Assembly (NCBI RefSeq): GCF_900218035.1
Contig: NZ_OBMR01000002.1
Span: 1-64,000 of the forward strand
Direction of reading: 5' to 3'
From: Pseudobutyrivibrio ruminis DSM 9787
GTDB lineage: Bacteria > Bacillota > Clostridia > Lachnospirales > Lachnospiraceae
Length of the DNA stretch: 64,000 nt
The position numbers were made by a program, and so were the translations under genes. This document shows positions 18,577 to 27,703 of the stretch, one piece after another (the stretch's first letter is position 1; each line of letters opens with the position of its first letter). The notes beneath the pieces were generated by a model, which saw only the letters and a program-made list of their open reading frames with translations, had not been told where the DNA came from and ran no database searches.

Positions 18577-19559
18577 GAGAATTTGTATTGCAATGGCATA
18601 TCAGTGAAAGCTGCAATCTTAAATGCTTACATTGTTATCAAGGAGGTCATGTACCTGTTTCACTTAATAGTGAGCAGCTTTTTGACATTTTAAATCAATA
18701 CAGACAGCTTCTTAAGGAGCAGAAAATAAAAGGGCATATTAATATAACAGGAGGGGAACCACTGTGTTCTCCTCATTTTTTTGAGCTTTTAGAAGAGTTT
18801 AAGAAGGATAGAGATTTATATAGTTTTTCGATTCTTACAAATGGCACTCTTATCACTGATGAGATAGCAAAAAGGATTGCCAGTTATGGCCCAGAATATG
18901 TTCAGGTGAGCCTGGAAGGCAGCAAGAAAACTAATGACTACATAAGAGGCAAGGGCGTTTATTCTAAAGTGGCAAAGGCTGTAAAGCTGCTGAGAAAATA
19001 CAATATTTACGTATCTCTTTCATTTACGGCAACAGCTCTTAATTATAAAGAACTGCCAAAGGTGGTAAAGTTTGCAAAAAGATATGGAGTGGACACTGTA
19101 TGGTCTGATAGATATATTCCATTGAATTCTCCTGATATAAATCTTTGTATGGATAAGGAACAGACTAAAGAGTATTTAAAGCTGATTACAAGGGAAAGCT
19201 TTGCTTTAAGGCACGAGGGCTGCAAGACAGAGGTGGCTCTTTACAGGGCATTACAATTTTTAAAGACTAATAATCTGCCATATTCCTGCACAGCCGGGAA
19301 TACTCTTTTGACTGTTATGGAAAATGGAGACTTAGTACCTTGCAGGCGTATGCCAATTGTGGTGGGAAATCTACTTGCTGACAATATGCTTGACCTTTAC
19401 AACAACTCTGATGTGTTAAAGTCGCTTAGAGCAGATACCACCCCTGATGACTGTAGTGATTGCGATTACAGCTCATTTTGCAAGGGTGGCTTGAAATGTC
19501 TTACATATGCCATCTATGGTGATTTAAATCACAAAGATGTAGGGTGTTATTATGACTAA
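18570..19559 (+). CDS. Radical SAM/SPASM domain protein, candidate peptide-tail maturase
   Basis: A 329-residue radical SAM enzyme. Cys15, Cys19 and Cys22 in SCNLKCLHCY bind the SAM cluster; INITGGEP is the conserved GGE strand. A C-terminal SPASM-type region holds Cys in TVMENGDLVPC and CX2CX5CX5C at 295, 298, 304 and 310, plus Cys326, enough for auxiliary clusters. ATG at 18570 overlaps the DUF2207 stop by 7 bases, and its AGGAGG (18561-18566) lies in the Gly codons of the Cys tail. SPASM enzymes often make thioether or carbon crosslinks in Cys-rich peptides, so the neighbour's tail is the natural candidate target; this is inference. Confidence 0.85.
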   Translation: MVREFVLQWHISESCNLKCLHCYQGGHVPVSLNSEQLFDILNQYRQLLKEQKIKGHINITGGEPLCSPHFFELLEEFKKDRDLYSFSILTNGTLITDEIAKRIASYGPEYVQVSLEGSKKTNDYIRGKGVYSKVAKAVKLLRKYNIYVSLSFTATALNYKELPKVVKFAKRYGVDTVWSDRYIPLNSPDINLCMDKEQTKEYLKLITRESFALRHEGCKTEVALYRALQFLKTNNLPYSCTAGNTLLTVMENGDLVPCRRMPIVVGNLLADNMLDLYNNSDVLKSLRADTTPDDCSDCDYSSFCKGGLKCLTYAIYGDLNHKDVGCYYD

Positions 19560-19593
19560 ATTGTGAAACTTTATTTTGTGGTACATAAGTCTA

Positions 19594-19678
19594 TTGACTA
19601 CTAGATAATGTGGTGGTAGTATAATTCTATCAACACAATATCTAGTAGTTTTTGTTTTAAATCAACTAGATATTGACT
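19594..19678 (+). promoter_or_regulatory. nrdD promoter region with three NrdR-like boxes
   Basis: Three 16-bp near-palindromes resemble the NrdR consensus (acaCwATATwTwGtgt): 19598-19613 (inverse orientation, weaker), 19633-19648 (ACACAATATCTAGTAG, best) and 19663-19678 (CAACTAGATATTGACT). Centres are 35 and 30 bases apart. A -10 TATAAT lies at 19620-19625, between boxes 1 and 2; a TTGACT at 19594-19599 is a -35 with a rather long 20-base spacer. Boxes 1 and 2 can also pair as an 11-bp hairpin followed by TTTTTGTTTT, possibly ending the upstream operon. Confidence 0.6.
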
Positions 19679-19729
19679 GAATATTATATACAATACGATT
19701 CATTTTTATATAAAACCCGGAGGCGGAAC

Positions 19730-21853
19730 ATGAAAAGATATGTAGTTAAAAAGGATGGCTCACTTGAACCATTTGATGTGCAAAAAGTTGTAGAAGCTGT
19801 TGGAAAATCTGCTACACGCGTACTTGTAAAATTTACTCCTGAGCAGGAAAAGTTTATCTGTCAATTCGTTGAAGAAAGAGTGGAGGAACTTGGCCTTGAG
19901 AAAATTGAAATTGCGCAAATGCATAACATTGTTGAGGGTGCTTTGGAACGTGTTAACCCTATGGTTGCGAAATCTTACCGCGATTACCGCAATTATAAGC
20001 AGGATTTTGTCCAGATGTTGGATGATGTTTATAAGAAGTCTCAAAACATCATGTACATTGGTGACAAGGAAAATTCAAATACTGATTCTGCGCTTGTATC
20101 CACAAAACGTTCTTTAATTTTCAATGAGCTTAATAGAGAGCTTTACAAGAAATTCTTCCTTACTACTGAGGAAGTTCAGGCTATTCGTGATGGCTATATC
20201 TACATCCACGATATGAACGCCAGAAGAGACACAATGAACTGTTGTCTTTTCGATGTAAAGTCAGTTCTTGAGGGCGGCTTTGAAATGGGCAACATTTTCT
20301 ACAACGAGCCAAAGAGCTTGGATGTAGCATTTGATGTTATCGGTGATATCGTTCTTTCTGCTGCAAGCCAGCAGTACGGTGGCTTCACTATTCCTCAGGC
20401 TGATCAGATTCTTGAGAAATATGCTCAGAAATCATTTGATAAATACATGGAAAAATACATTGCCCTTGGCATTGGTGAGGAAAAGGCTCACGAAGTATCA
20501 ATGGCAGAAGTAGAAAGAGAAATGGAGCAGGGCTTCCAGGGATGGGAGTACAAGTTCAACACTGTTGCATCTAGCCGTGGTGACTATCCATTTATCACTG
20601 TTACAATTGGTCTTGGTACATCAGTATTTGCAAAGATGGCATCAAAGGCATGCTTAAAGGTTCGTTCAATCGGCCAGGGAAAGCCAGGCTTCAAGAAGCC
20701 AGTTCTTTTCCCTAAGATTGTATTCCTTTACGATGAAAATCTTCACGGCCCTGGCAAGGAGCTTGAGGATGTTTTTGAAGCAGGTATCGATTGCTCACGC
20801 AAGACAATGTATCCTGATTGGCTTTCTCTTACAGGTGAGGGCTACATTGCCAGCATGTACAAGAAATATGGCAAGGTAATTTCACCTATGGGATGTCGTG
20901 CATTCCTTTCACCTTGGTACGAAAAGGGTGGTATGAAGCCAGCAGATGAAAATGATGAGCCAGTATTTATTGGCCGTTTCAATATCGGTGCAGTTTCACT
21001 CCACTTGCCAATGATTCTTGCAAAGTCTCGTCAGGAATCAAAGGATTTCTACGAAGTGCTTGATTACTATCTTGAAATGATTAGAAAGCTTCACATTCGT
21101 ACATATGCATACCTTGGAGAAATGCGTGCTAGCACAAATCCACTTGCATACTGCGAGGGAGGCTTCTACGGTGGACACCTTGGTTTCCACGACAAGATTA
21201 AGCCACTTCTTAAGGCTGCAACTGCGTCATTTGGTATTACTGCATTTAACGAGCTTCAGGAGCTTTACAATGGCAAATCTCTTGTAGAAGACGGAGATTT
21301 TGCTATCGAAGTTCTTAAGCATATCAATGAAAAAGTAAATCAGTTCAAGGAGGAGGATGGCAATCTTTATGCTATCTACGGCACACCAGCTGAGAACCTA
21401 TGCGGACTTCAGGTAAAGCAGTTTAGAAATAAATACGGAATCGTTGAAAATGTATCTGACAGAGAGTACGTTTCAAACTCATTCCACTGTCATGTTACAG
21501 AAGACATCACACCAATTGAAAAGCAGGATTTGGAAGGCAGATTCTGGGAGCTTTCAAATGGTGGAAAGATTCAGTACGTTCGTTACCCAATCAACTACAA
21601 CCGCGACGCTGTAAAGACACTTGTTCGTCGTGCTATGGCAAAGGGCTTCTACGAAGGAGTTAACCTTTCCCTTTCATACTGTGATGATTGCGGACACGAG
21701 GAATTAGAGATGGATGTTTGCCCAGTTTGCGGCAGCAAGAATCTTACAAAAATTGACCGTATGAATGGATACTTGTCATATTCACGTGTAAAGGGAGATA
21801 CACGTTTGAATGAGGCAAAGATGGCAGAGATTGCTGATAGAAAATCTATGTAG
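19730..21853 (+). CDS. nrdD: Anaerobic ribonucleoside-triphosphate reductase, class III
   Basis: Oxygen-sensitive glycyl-radical enzyme that makes dNTPs from NTPs. The 707-residue product has an N-terminal ATP-cone (about 1-90; KRYVVKKDGSLEPFDVQKV), the catalytic barrel, a C-terminal zinc site with Cys651, Cys654, Cys664 and Cys667, and the glycyl-radical Gly680 in RMNGYLSYSR. ATG at 19730 follows CGGAGGCGG; an earlier in-frame start lies inside the operator region. Forms an operon with nrdG and probably dut. NrdR-like boxes upstream imply repression when dNTPs are plentiful. Confidence 0.97.
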   Translation: MKRYVVKKDGSLEPFDVQKVVEAVGKSATRVLVKFTPEQEKFICQFVEERVEELGLEKIEIAQMHNIVEGALERVNPMVAKSYRDYRNYKQDFVQMLDDVYKKSQNIMYIGDKENSNTDSALVSTKRSLIFNELNRELYKKFFLTTEEVQAIRDGYIYIHDMNARRDTMNCCLFDVKSVLEGGFEMGNIFYNEPKSLDVAFDVIGDIVLSAASQQYGGFTIPQADQILEKYAQKSFDKYMEKYIALGIGEEKAHEVSMAEVEREMEQGFQGWEYKFNTVASSRGDYPFITVTIGLGTSVFAKMASKACLKVRSIGQGKPGFKKPVLFPKIVFLYDENLHGPGKELEDVFEAGIDCSRKTMYPDWLSLTGEGYIASMYKKYGKVISPMGCRAFLSPWYEKGGMKPADENDEPVFIGRFNIGAVSLHLPMILAKSRQESKDFYEVLDYYLEMIRKLHIRTYAYLGEMRASTNPLAYCEGGFYGGHLGFHDKIKPLLKAATASFGITAFNELQELYNGKSLVEDGDFAIEVLKHINEKVNQFKEEDGNLYAIYGTPAENLCGLQVKQFRNKYGIVENVSDREYVSNSFHCHVTEDITPIEKQDLEGRFWELSNGGKIQYVRYPINYNRDAVKTLVRRAMAKGFYEGVNLSLSYCDDCGHEELEMDVCPVCGSKNLTKIDRMNGYLSYSRVKGDTRLNEAKMAEIADRKSM

Positions 21854-21867
21854 AGGACTTGAAGAAT

Positions 21868-22359
21868 ATGAATTACCATAACATTACAAAGGATGACATG
21901 CTCAACGGTGACGGCCTTCGCGCTGTACTTTGGGTGGCTGGCTGTGATCATCATTGTAAGGAGTGTCAGAACCCGGTTACTTGGGATCCTGATGGAGGAC
22001 TTAAATTTGATCAGGCTGCAAAGGATGAATTATACGAGGTCTTATCTCGCGACTATATATCAGGCATAACATTTAGTGGCGGAGATCCACTTTATCCTGG
22101 CAATCGTCAGGAAGTGACGGAGCTTGCCCGGGAAATTAGGGAGAGATTTCCCGGCAAGACCGTCTGGCTTTACACAGGCTTCACTTATGAAGAAATAAAA
22201 TCTCTGGAAATTATGGAATATTTGGATGTTCTGGTTGACGGAGAATTTGAAATTGATAAGATAGATTTGCAGGCAAAATGGAGAGGAAGTATCAATCAGC
22301 GTGTTATTGATGTTCCACAGACTAGAAAGCTTGGACAAATCGTTTTGCATGTAGATTAA
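21868..22359 (+). CDS. nrdG: Anaerobic ribonucleotide reductase activating protein
   Basis: Radical SAM activase that creates the glycyl radical on NrdD. The 163-residue product begins MNYHNITKDDMLNGDGLRA as in the family and has Cys26, Cys30 and Cys33 in GCDHHCKECQNP, with ITFSGGDPLYP as the GGDP strand. The start at ATG 21868 is preferred by similarity; a TTG nine bases earlier is closer to GAGG. It lies 14 bases after nrdD, its substrate. Confidence 0.96.
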   Translation: MNYHNITKDDMLNGDGLRAVLWVAGCDHHCKECQNPVTWDPDGGLKFDQAAKDELYEVLSRDYISGITFSGGDPLYPGNRQEVTELAREIRERFPGKTVWLYTGFTYEEIKSLEIMEYLDVLVDGEFEIDKIDLQAKWRGSINQRVIDVPQTRKLGQIVLHVD

Positions 22360-22375
22360 TAAATGGAGAATAAAA

Positions 22376-22813
22376 ATGAATATTAATATTTTGCGTATGA
22401 CTGATTCTGCAAAGCTTCCTGAGCGTGGCTCAGTATCAGCAGCTGGTTATGATTTATTTGCTGATGTTGCAGAGGATGTTATTATTGCGCCACACGAGAC
22501 CAAAATGATTGGCACAGGTCTTGCAATGGAGATTCCTGAAGGGTATTTCGGAGGCATTTTTGCTCGTTCCGGATTATCTGCAAAGGAAGGTCTTCGACCA
22601 GCAAACTGTGTTGGCGTGGTAGATTCTGATTACAGGGGAGAAATAAAGGTTGCCCTTCACAACGATGGAGAGCAGGCTAGAGTTATTACACCAGCTGAAA
22701 AGATTGCTCAGCTTGTGGTTGTACCATTTTTATCTGTTGACTTTAATGAGGTTTCAAATTTATCTGATACCGCTAGAGGAGAAGGCGGATTTGGTTCCAC
22801 TGGAAAACATTAG
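22376..22813 (+). CDS. dut: dUTP diphosphatase
   Basis: Splits dUTP to dUMP and pyrophosphate, keeping uracil out of DNA and feeding dTMP synthesis. The 145-residue trimeric-type product has the family motifs in order: AAGYDLFAD, GIFARSGLSAKEGL, GVVDSDYRGEIKV, and the C-terminal RGEGGFGSTG that closes over the substrate. It sits 16 bases after nrdG, so the operon handles reduction of NTPs and clean-up of dUTP. A terminator follows. Confidence 0.97.
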   Translation: MNINILRMTDSAKLPERGSVSAAGYDLFADVAEDVIIAPHETKMIGTGLAMEIPEGYFGGIFARSGLSAKEGLRPANCVGVVDSDYRGEIKVALHNDGEQARVITPAEKIAQLVVVPFLSVDFNEVSNLSDTARGEGGFGSTGKH

Positions 22814-22826
22814 TATTTATTACGTT

Positions 22827-22863
22827 GGCGCCTGGTTTTGTACCAGACGCCTTTCAGCGTTTT
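22827..22863 (+). terminator. Probable intrinsic terminator after dut
   Basis: GGCGCCTGG and CCAGACGCC form a 9-bp stem with one C-A mismatch round a 7-base loop; TTTCAGCGTTTTT follows. The U-run is interrupted, so efficiency is uncertain. Confidence 0.6.
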
Positions 22864-22894
22864 TATAAATTATATTGAAAGAGAGTATGATTTT

Positions 22895-24820
22895 ATGGCA
22901 AACAAAGTTACTTATGATGCCAGCAGTATATCTGTTTTAGAAGGTCTTGAGGCGGTTAGAAAAAGACCCGGCATGTATATTGGTTCAACATCACGAAAGG
23001 GCTTGAACCATCTTATATATGAGATAGTGGACAACTCAGTAGATGAGCATTTGGCCGGTGAGTGCGACACTATTCATGTTACTCTTGAAAAGGACGGCAG
23101 CTGTACAGTAGAGGATAATGGTCGTGGTATTCCAGTTGGAATGCATGCAAAGGGTGTGCCTGCTGCACGTCTTGTTTTCTCTACACTTCACGCAGGTGGT
23201 AAGTTTGATGACAGTGTCTATAAAACTTCCGGCGGTCTTCACGGTGTAGGTTCTTCAGTTGTAAATGCTCTTAGTACATACATGACTGTAGATATTTCTC
23301 GTGAGGGTTACGTTCACCACGATAGATACGAAAGAGGCGTACCTACAGAAAAGCTTGTTGATGGACTTCTTCCAAAGATTGCCAAGACAACAAAGCACGG
23401 TACAAAAATCAACTTCCTTCCTGATCCAGAAATCTTCGAAAAGACTTATTTCAAGGAGGAGGATATAAAGTCACGTCTTCATGAGACTGCATACCTTAAT
23501 CCAGGACTTACAATCAATTATGCAGATTTACGTGGCGAGGAGCCAGAGTATCTCACTTTCCATGAGCCAGAGGGAATCAAAGGCTTTGTAAAGGAGATTA
23601 ATAAAACTGCAGAAGCTCTTCATGATGTTATTTATTTCAGCGGTAGTGCTGATGGAATCGAGCTAGAGGTTGCATTCCAGTATTGTAACGAATTCAAGGA
23701 GAATATCCTTGGCTTCTGTAACAATATCTACAACTCTGAGGGTGGTACACATATCACAGGTTTCAAGACAGTTCTTACAACTGTTATCAATAACTATGCC
23801 CGTGAGCTTGGTATCTTAAAGGATAAGGATGCTAATTTCACTGGCGCAGATGTTCGTAACGGAATTACAGCTATTGTTTCTATCAAGCATCCAGATCCTC
23901 GTTTCGAAGGACAGACAAAGACAAAGCTTGATAATCCAGATGCTTCAAAGGCTACTCAGAAGATTTGTCAGGATGAGTTTGTTCTCTATTTTGATAGAAA
24001 CTTAGATACATTAAAGGCAATTATTTCTTGTGCAGAGAAATCTGCAAAGATTCGTAAATCCGAAGAAAAGGCAAAGACAAACCTTCTTACAAAGCAGAAG
24101 TTTTCCTTTGACCAGAATGGTAAGCTTGCAAACTGCGAATCAAGAGATGCTAGCAAGTGTGAAATCTTTATCGTAGAGGGAGATTCCGCTGGTGGTTCTG
24201 CAAAGATGGCTCGAAATCGTATGTATCAGGCTATCATGCCTATCCGAGGAAAGATTCTTAATGTTGAAAAGGCATCAATGGATAAGGTTCTTGCAAATGC
24301 GGAAATCAAGACACTTATCAATGCTTTCGGATGTGGTTTTTCAGAGGGATATGGAAATGACTTCGATATTTCAAAGCTTCGCTATGACAAAATCGTAATC
24401 ATGGCCGATGCCGACGTTGATGGTGCCCACATCTGTACATTGCTTCTGACATTTTTCTATAGATTTATGCCAGAGCTCATCAAAGAAGGACATGTATACA
24501 TCGCTATGCCTCCTCTTTACAAGGCTATTCCTACAAAGGGCGAGGAGGAATACCTTTACGATGATGTTGCTCTAGATAAATATCGTAAAAAGATGAATGG
24601 AAAGACTTTCACTCTTCAGCGATACAAAGGTCTTGGTGAGATGGACAAGGATCAGCTTTGGGAAACTACACTTGATCCTGAGCGTCGTAAGCTTAAGCTT
24701 GTTGAAATTGAGGATGCTCTTATGGCTTCCGAGGTAACAGAGCTTCTTATGGGTAGCGATGTTGCTCCTAGAAAAGACTTTATTTACAAACACGCAAAGG
24801 AGGCAGAGATAGATGCCTAG
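22895..24820 (+). CDS. parE: DNA topoisomerase IV subunit B (type IIA, ParE/GyrB family)
   Basis: ATPase subunit of a type IIA topoisomerase. The 641-residue product has the GHKL ATP site (YEIVDNSVDE, VEDNGRGIP, KTSGGLHGVGSSVVNALS), the transducer domain and the TOPRIM domain with EGDSAGGSAK and DADVDGAHI. The C-terminal LQRYKGLGEM box is complete. ATG at 22895; the longer open frame runs back into the dut terminator. Assigned to topoisomerase IV because it stands beside a ParC-like gene lacking a GyrA box and far from any recF or dnaN; a second gyrase B cannot be excluded. Confidence 0.8.
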   Translation: MANKVTYDASSISVLEGLEAVRKRPGMYIGSTSRKGLNHLIYEIVDNSVDEHLAGECDTIHVTLEKDGSCTVEDNGRGIPVGMHAKGVPAARLVFSTLHAGGKFDDSVYKTSGGLHGVGSSVVNALSTYMTVDISREGYVHHDRYERGVPTEKLVDGLLPKIAKTTKHGTKINFLPDPEIFEKTYFKEEDIKSRLHETAYLNPGLTINYADLRGEEPEYLTFHEPEGIKGFVKEINKTAEALHDVIYFSGSADGIELEVAFQYCNEFKENILGFCNNIYNSEGGTHITGFKTVLTTVINNYARELGILKDKDANFTGADVRNGITAIVSIKHPDPRFEGQTKTKLDNPDASKATQKICQDEFVLYFDRNLDTLKAIISCAEKSAKIRKSEEKAKTNLLTKQKFSFDQNGKLANCESRDASKCEIFIVEGDSAGGSAKMARNRMYQAIMPIRGKILNVEKASMDKVLANAEIKTLINAFGCGFSEGYGNDFDISKLRYDKIVIMADADVDGAHICTLLLTFFYRFMPELIKEGHVYIAMPPLYKAIPTKGEEEYLYDDVALDKYRKKMNGKTFTLQRYKGLGEMDKDQLWETTLDPERRKLKLVEIEDALMASEVTELLMGSDVAPRKDFIYKHAKEAEIDA

Positions 24821-27053
24821 TGAGATTATAAGAACCGAATATTCTGAGATTATGCAGAAATCCTTTATAGACTATTCTATGTCGGTTATCCTTGCACGTG
24901 CAGTTCCAGATGTTAGAGATGGTCTTAAGCCTGTACAGCGTCGTACTTTGTACGATATGTACGAGTTAAAGGTTGATTATAATAAACCATATAAAAAAAG
25001 TGCCCGTATCGTAGGTGATACCATGGGTAAATATCACCCACATGGTGATAGCTCAATCTACGAAGCACTTGTTGTTATGACACAGGATTTCAAGAAGAGC
25101 CTTCCACTTGTTGATGGCCATGGTAACTTTGGTTCCATCGAAGGTGATGGTGCCGCTGCTATGCGTTACACTGAGGCTCGTCTTGCTAAGGTTGCCCAGG
25201 AGGTTTATCTTGGGGACCTTGATAAAAACGTTGTAGATTTCGTACCAAACTATGATGAGACAGAAAAGGAGCCAGAGGTTCTTCCTGTTCGTGTTCCTAA
25301 CATTCTTATCAATGGTTCCGATGGTATTGCCGTAGGTATGGTAACATCAATTCCTCAGCACAACCTAGGTGAGGTTATTGATGGTGTTATTGCCTACATG
25401 AAGGATCCAGACATTAACACAGCTCAGATGCTTAAAATAATTCCTGGTCCAGATTTTCCAACTGGTGGCATCATCACTAACAAGGATGATTTGCTTGAGA
25501 TTTATTCTACAGGTGTTGGTAAAATCAAAATCCGTGGTAAGGCAGAAATCGAAAAGATTAAGGGTGGTAAGGAACAAATCGTAATTACGGAGATTCCTTA
25601 TCCTATGATTGGTGCCAATATCGGAAAGTTCCTTAATGATATATATTCACTTGTTGAGTCTAAAAAGACCAACGATATTACAGATATTTCAAACCAGTCT
25701 TCAAAGGATGGTATGCGAATTATTGTTGAGCTTCGCAAGGGCGCTGATGCTCAAAACGTCCTCAACCTTCTCTACAAGAAGACTCGTCTTGAAGACACAT
25801 TTGGTGTAAACATGCTTGCTGTTGCTGATGGAAAGCCAGAGACTCTCGGCATCGTTCCAATCATCAGACATCATGTTAACTTCCAGTATGAGCTTTGCAC
25901 GAGAAAGTACACTCATTTACTTGGTAAAGAGCGTGAGAAAAAGGAAATCCAGGAAGGTTTGATTAAGGCTTGCGATGTTATCGACCTTATCATCGAAATT
26001 CTTCGTGGTTCAAAGGATGTAAAGCAGGCTAAGGCTTGTCTTGTTGAAGGTATCACAGAAGGCATCAAGTTCAAGTCTGAGCAGTCGAAAAAGGATGCAG
26101 CTTTACTTAAGTTTACTGAGCGTCAGGCTCAGGCTATTCTTGATATGCGTCTCCACAGATTAATAGGTTTGGAAATCGAAGCATTGCGTGGTGATTATGC
26201 TGAAACAATGCAGAAGATTGCTGATTATACAAAGATTCTTGAAAGCCGTGCTGAGATGGCAAAGGTTATCATCAAGGATTTACAGGCTATCAAGAAAGAG
26301 TATGCTAGAGAGCGCCGCACTGTTATTGATAACGTAGAAGAGGCTGTTGTAGAAGAAAAGCCAATCGAAGAAATCGATGTAGCAGTACTTATCGACAGAT
26401 TTGCATATGCTCGTGTAGTAGATATGCCTACATTCGAGCGTAATAAAGAAGCAGCAGAGACTGAATCTAAAAAGATAATCTTCTGTAAAAACATAGATAA
26501 GATTTGTCTATTTACAGATGATGGCGATATGCATGCGATTAAGGTTCTTAGCCTTCCATTTGGTAAGTTCCGTGATAAGGGGCAGCCAATTGACACAGCA
26601 GAAAAGGGCTCAAAGATTGACCTTACAAAGCAGAATCTAATCTTTGCAGATTCAATGGCTAACATTATTCAATCAAGACTTTTATTTGGTACTAAGCAAT
26701 CTATGATTAAGGTTGTTGAGGGTGCAGAATTTGATGTTACTAGAAAGCAAATTGCTGCAACCAAACTTGCTGACGACGATAAGGTAATTTGTGTTGGCAA
26801 GCTTAATCCTGGTAGCTCTGTTGTAATGCAGTCTGCAAAGGATATGTTCCTTCGAATTGAAGGAGATACAATTCCTGAAAAGAAAAAGACAGCAGTTGGT
26901 GTCCGTGGAATGAAACTTGGCAAGGGTGACGAGCTTATTAATATTTACATTCTTGGCGAAGGCGAAAATGTAGATGTTAAGGTTAAAGACAAAACAGTTT
27001 CAATCGGACGACTTCACATCGCAAGCAGAGACACAAAGGGCGTTAAGAAATGA
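24813..27053 (+). CDS. parC: DNA topoisomerase IV subunit A (ParC family)
   Basis: DNA cleavage and rejoining subunit. The 746-residue chain has the winged-helix domain with the quinolone-region sequence GKYHPHGDSSIYEALV and the catalytic Tyr119 in AAMRYTEARL, then the tower and coiled-coil, and a C-terminal beta-pinwheel region with VGVRGMKLGKGD. No QRRGGKG-type GyrA box is visible, which favours ParC over GyrA. The start overlaps parE by 8 bases. It ends in ATGA overlap with a HAD phosphatase gene. Confidence 0.82.
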   Translation: MPSEIIRTEYSEIMQKSFIDYSMSVILARAVPDVRDGLKPVQRRTLYDMYELKVDYNKPYKKSARIVGDTMGKYHPHGDSSIYEALVVMTQDFKKSLPLVDGHGNFGSIEGDGAAAMRYTEARLAKVAQEVYLGDLDKNVVDFVPNYDETEKEPEVLPVRVPNILINGSDGIAVGMVTSIPQHNLGEVIDGVIAYMKDPDINTAQMLKIIPGPDFPTGGIITNKDDLLEIYSTGVGKIKIRGKAEIEKIKGGKEQIVITEIPYPMIGANIGKFLNDIYSLVESKKTNDITDISNQSSKDGMRIIVELRKGADAQNVLNLLYKKTRLEDTFGVNMLAVADGKPETLGIVPIIRHHVNFQYELCTRKYTHLLGKEREKKEIQEGLIKACDVIDLIIEILRGSKDVKQAKACLVEGITEGIKFKSEQSKKDAALLKFTERQAQAILDMRLHRLIGLEIEALRGDYAETMQKIADYTKILESRAEMAKVIIKDLQAIKKEYARERRTVIDNVEEAVVEEKPIEEIDVAVLIDRFAYARVVDMPTFERNKEAAETESKKIIFCKNIDKICLFTDDGDMHAIKVLSLPFGKFRDKGQPIDTAEKGSKIDLTKQNLIFADSMANIIQSRLLFGTKQSMIKVVEGAEFDVTRKQIAATKLADDDKVICVGKLNPGSSVVMQSAKDMFLRIEGDTIPEKKKTAVGVRGMKLGKGDELINIYILGEGENVDVKVKDKTVSIGRLHIASRDTKGVKK

Positions 27054-27703
27054 TAAAAAATGTTTATTTTGATTTAGACGGCACACTTGTTGATTCAGCT
27101 CCTGGTATTATTGAGGGGCTGAAGGTTGCTCTTACAAAATACGGATACGATATTCCGGATTTTGTTACACTTCGTAAATGCGTAGGGCCACCATTTACAT
27201 ATTCTTTTCCAAAGCTTTTGCATATTAAGGATGAGGATTTTGATGGTGCTGTTGCCGCTTACAGACAGTACTATGATAAGGAAAATGGTATGTTCAATGC
27301 CAAGGTTTACGCTGGCATAGAAGAGCTTCTTGCTGCATTAAACAAACGAGGCTATTGTCTTTTTGTTTGTACTTCAAAGCCAGAACCAACTGCTAGAAAG
27401 CTTTTGGCAAAGCTTGGTATAGACCATTATTTCACTGATATTTGTGGAGCTACATTGGATGCATCCATAGATACAAAAGCAGAGGTAATAGACTTATGTT
27501 TTTCACGTGCACCATGGCACAAAAAGGAAGAAACAGTTCTTGTTGGCGATACTAAGTTCGATGCAGAAGGTGCTGCACAAAGAGGAATCGATTGCATTGG
27601 TGTTTCCTGGGGCTTTGGTTCAAAGTGGGATTTGGAAGATGCTGGAGCTGTCACTATTTTAGACTATCCAAATGAGGTGCTTGAATACATTGAAGCAAAT
27701 TAG
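27050..27703 (+). CDS. HAD-family phosphatase, phosphoglycolate-phosphatase-like
   Basis: The 217-residue product has the HAD motifs: DLDGTL with nucleophile Asp8 and acid Asp10, motif II CTSKPE, and motif IV GDTKFDAEGA. The helical cap between motifs I and II is of the Gph/PgmB type. Substrate unknown; related proteins act on phosphoglycolate, pyrophosphate or sugar phosphates. ATGA overlap with parC suggests translational coupling. Shares its last bases with the CPBP protease frame. Confidence 0.85.
   Translation: MIKNVYFDLDGTLVDSAPGIIEGLKVALTKYGYDIPDFVTLRKCVGPPFTYSFPKLLHIKDEDFDGAVAAYRQYYDKENGMFNAKVYAGIEELLAALNKRGYCLFVCTSKPEPTARKLLAKLGIDHYFTDICGATLDASIDTKAEVIDLCFSRAPWHKKEETVLVGDTKFDAEGAAQRGIDCIGVSWGFGSKWDLEDAGAVTILDYPNEVLEYIEAN

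Noticed and set aside
21649-21954. Minus-strand frame over the nrdD-nrdG junction
   Set aside because: Opposite the conserved nrdD zinc site and nrdG start, with no supporting signals.
26225-26665. Minus-strand open frame of 146 codons inside parC
   Set aside because: Ser/Ile/Leu-rich translation with no family features; a shadow of parC codon bias.
22895-27053. Gyrase gyrB-gyrA instead of topoisomerase IV
   Set aside because: The A subunit lacks a GyrA box and the usual dnaN-recF neighbours are absent; kept only as an alternative.
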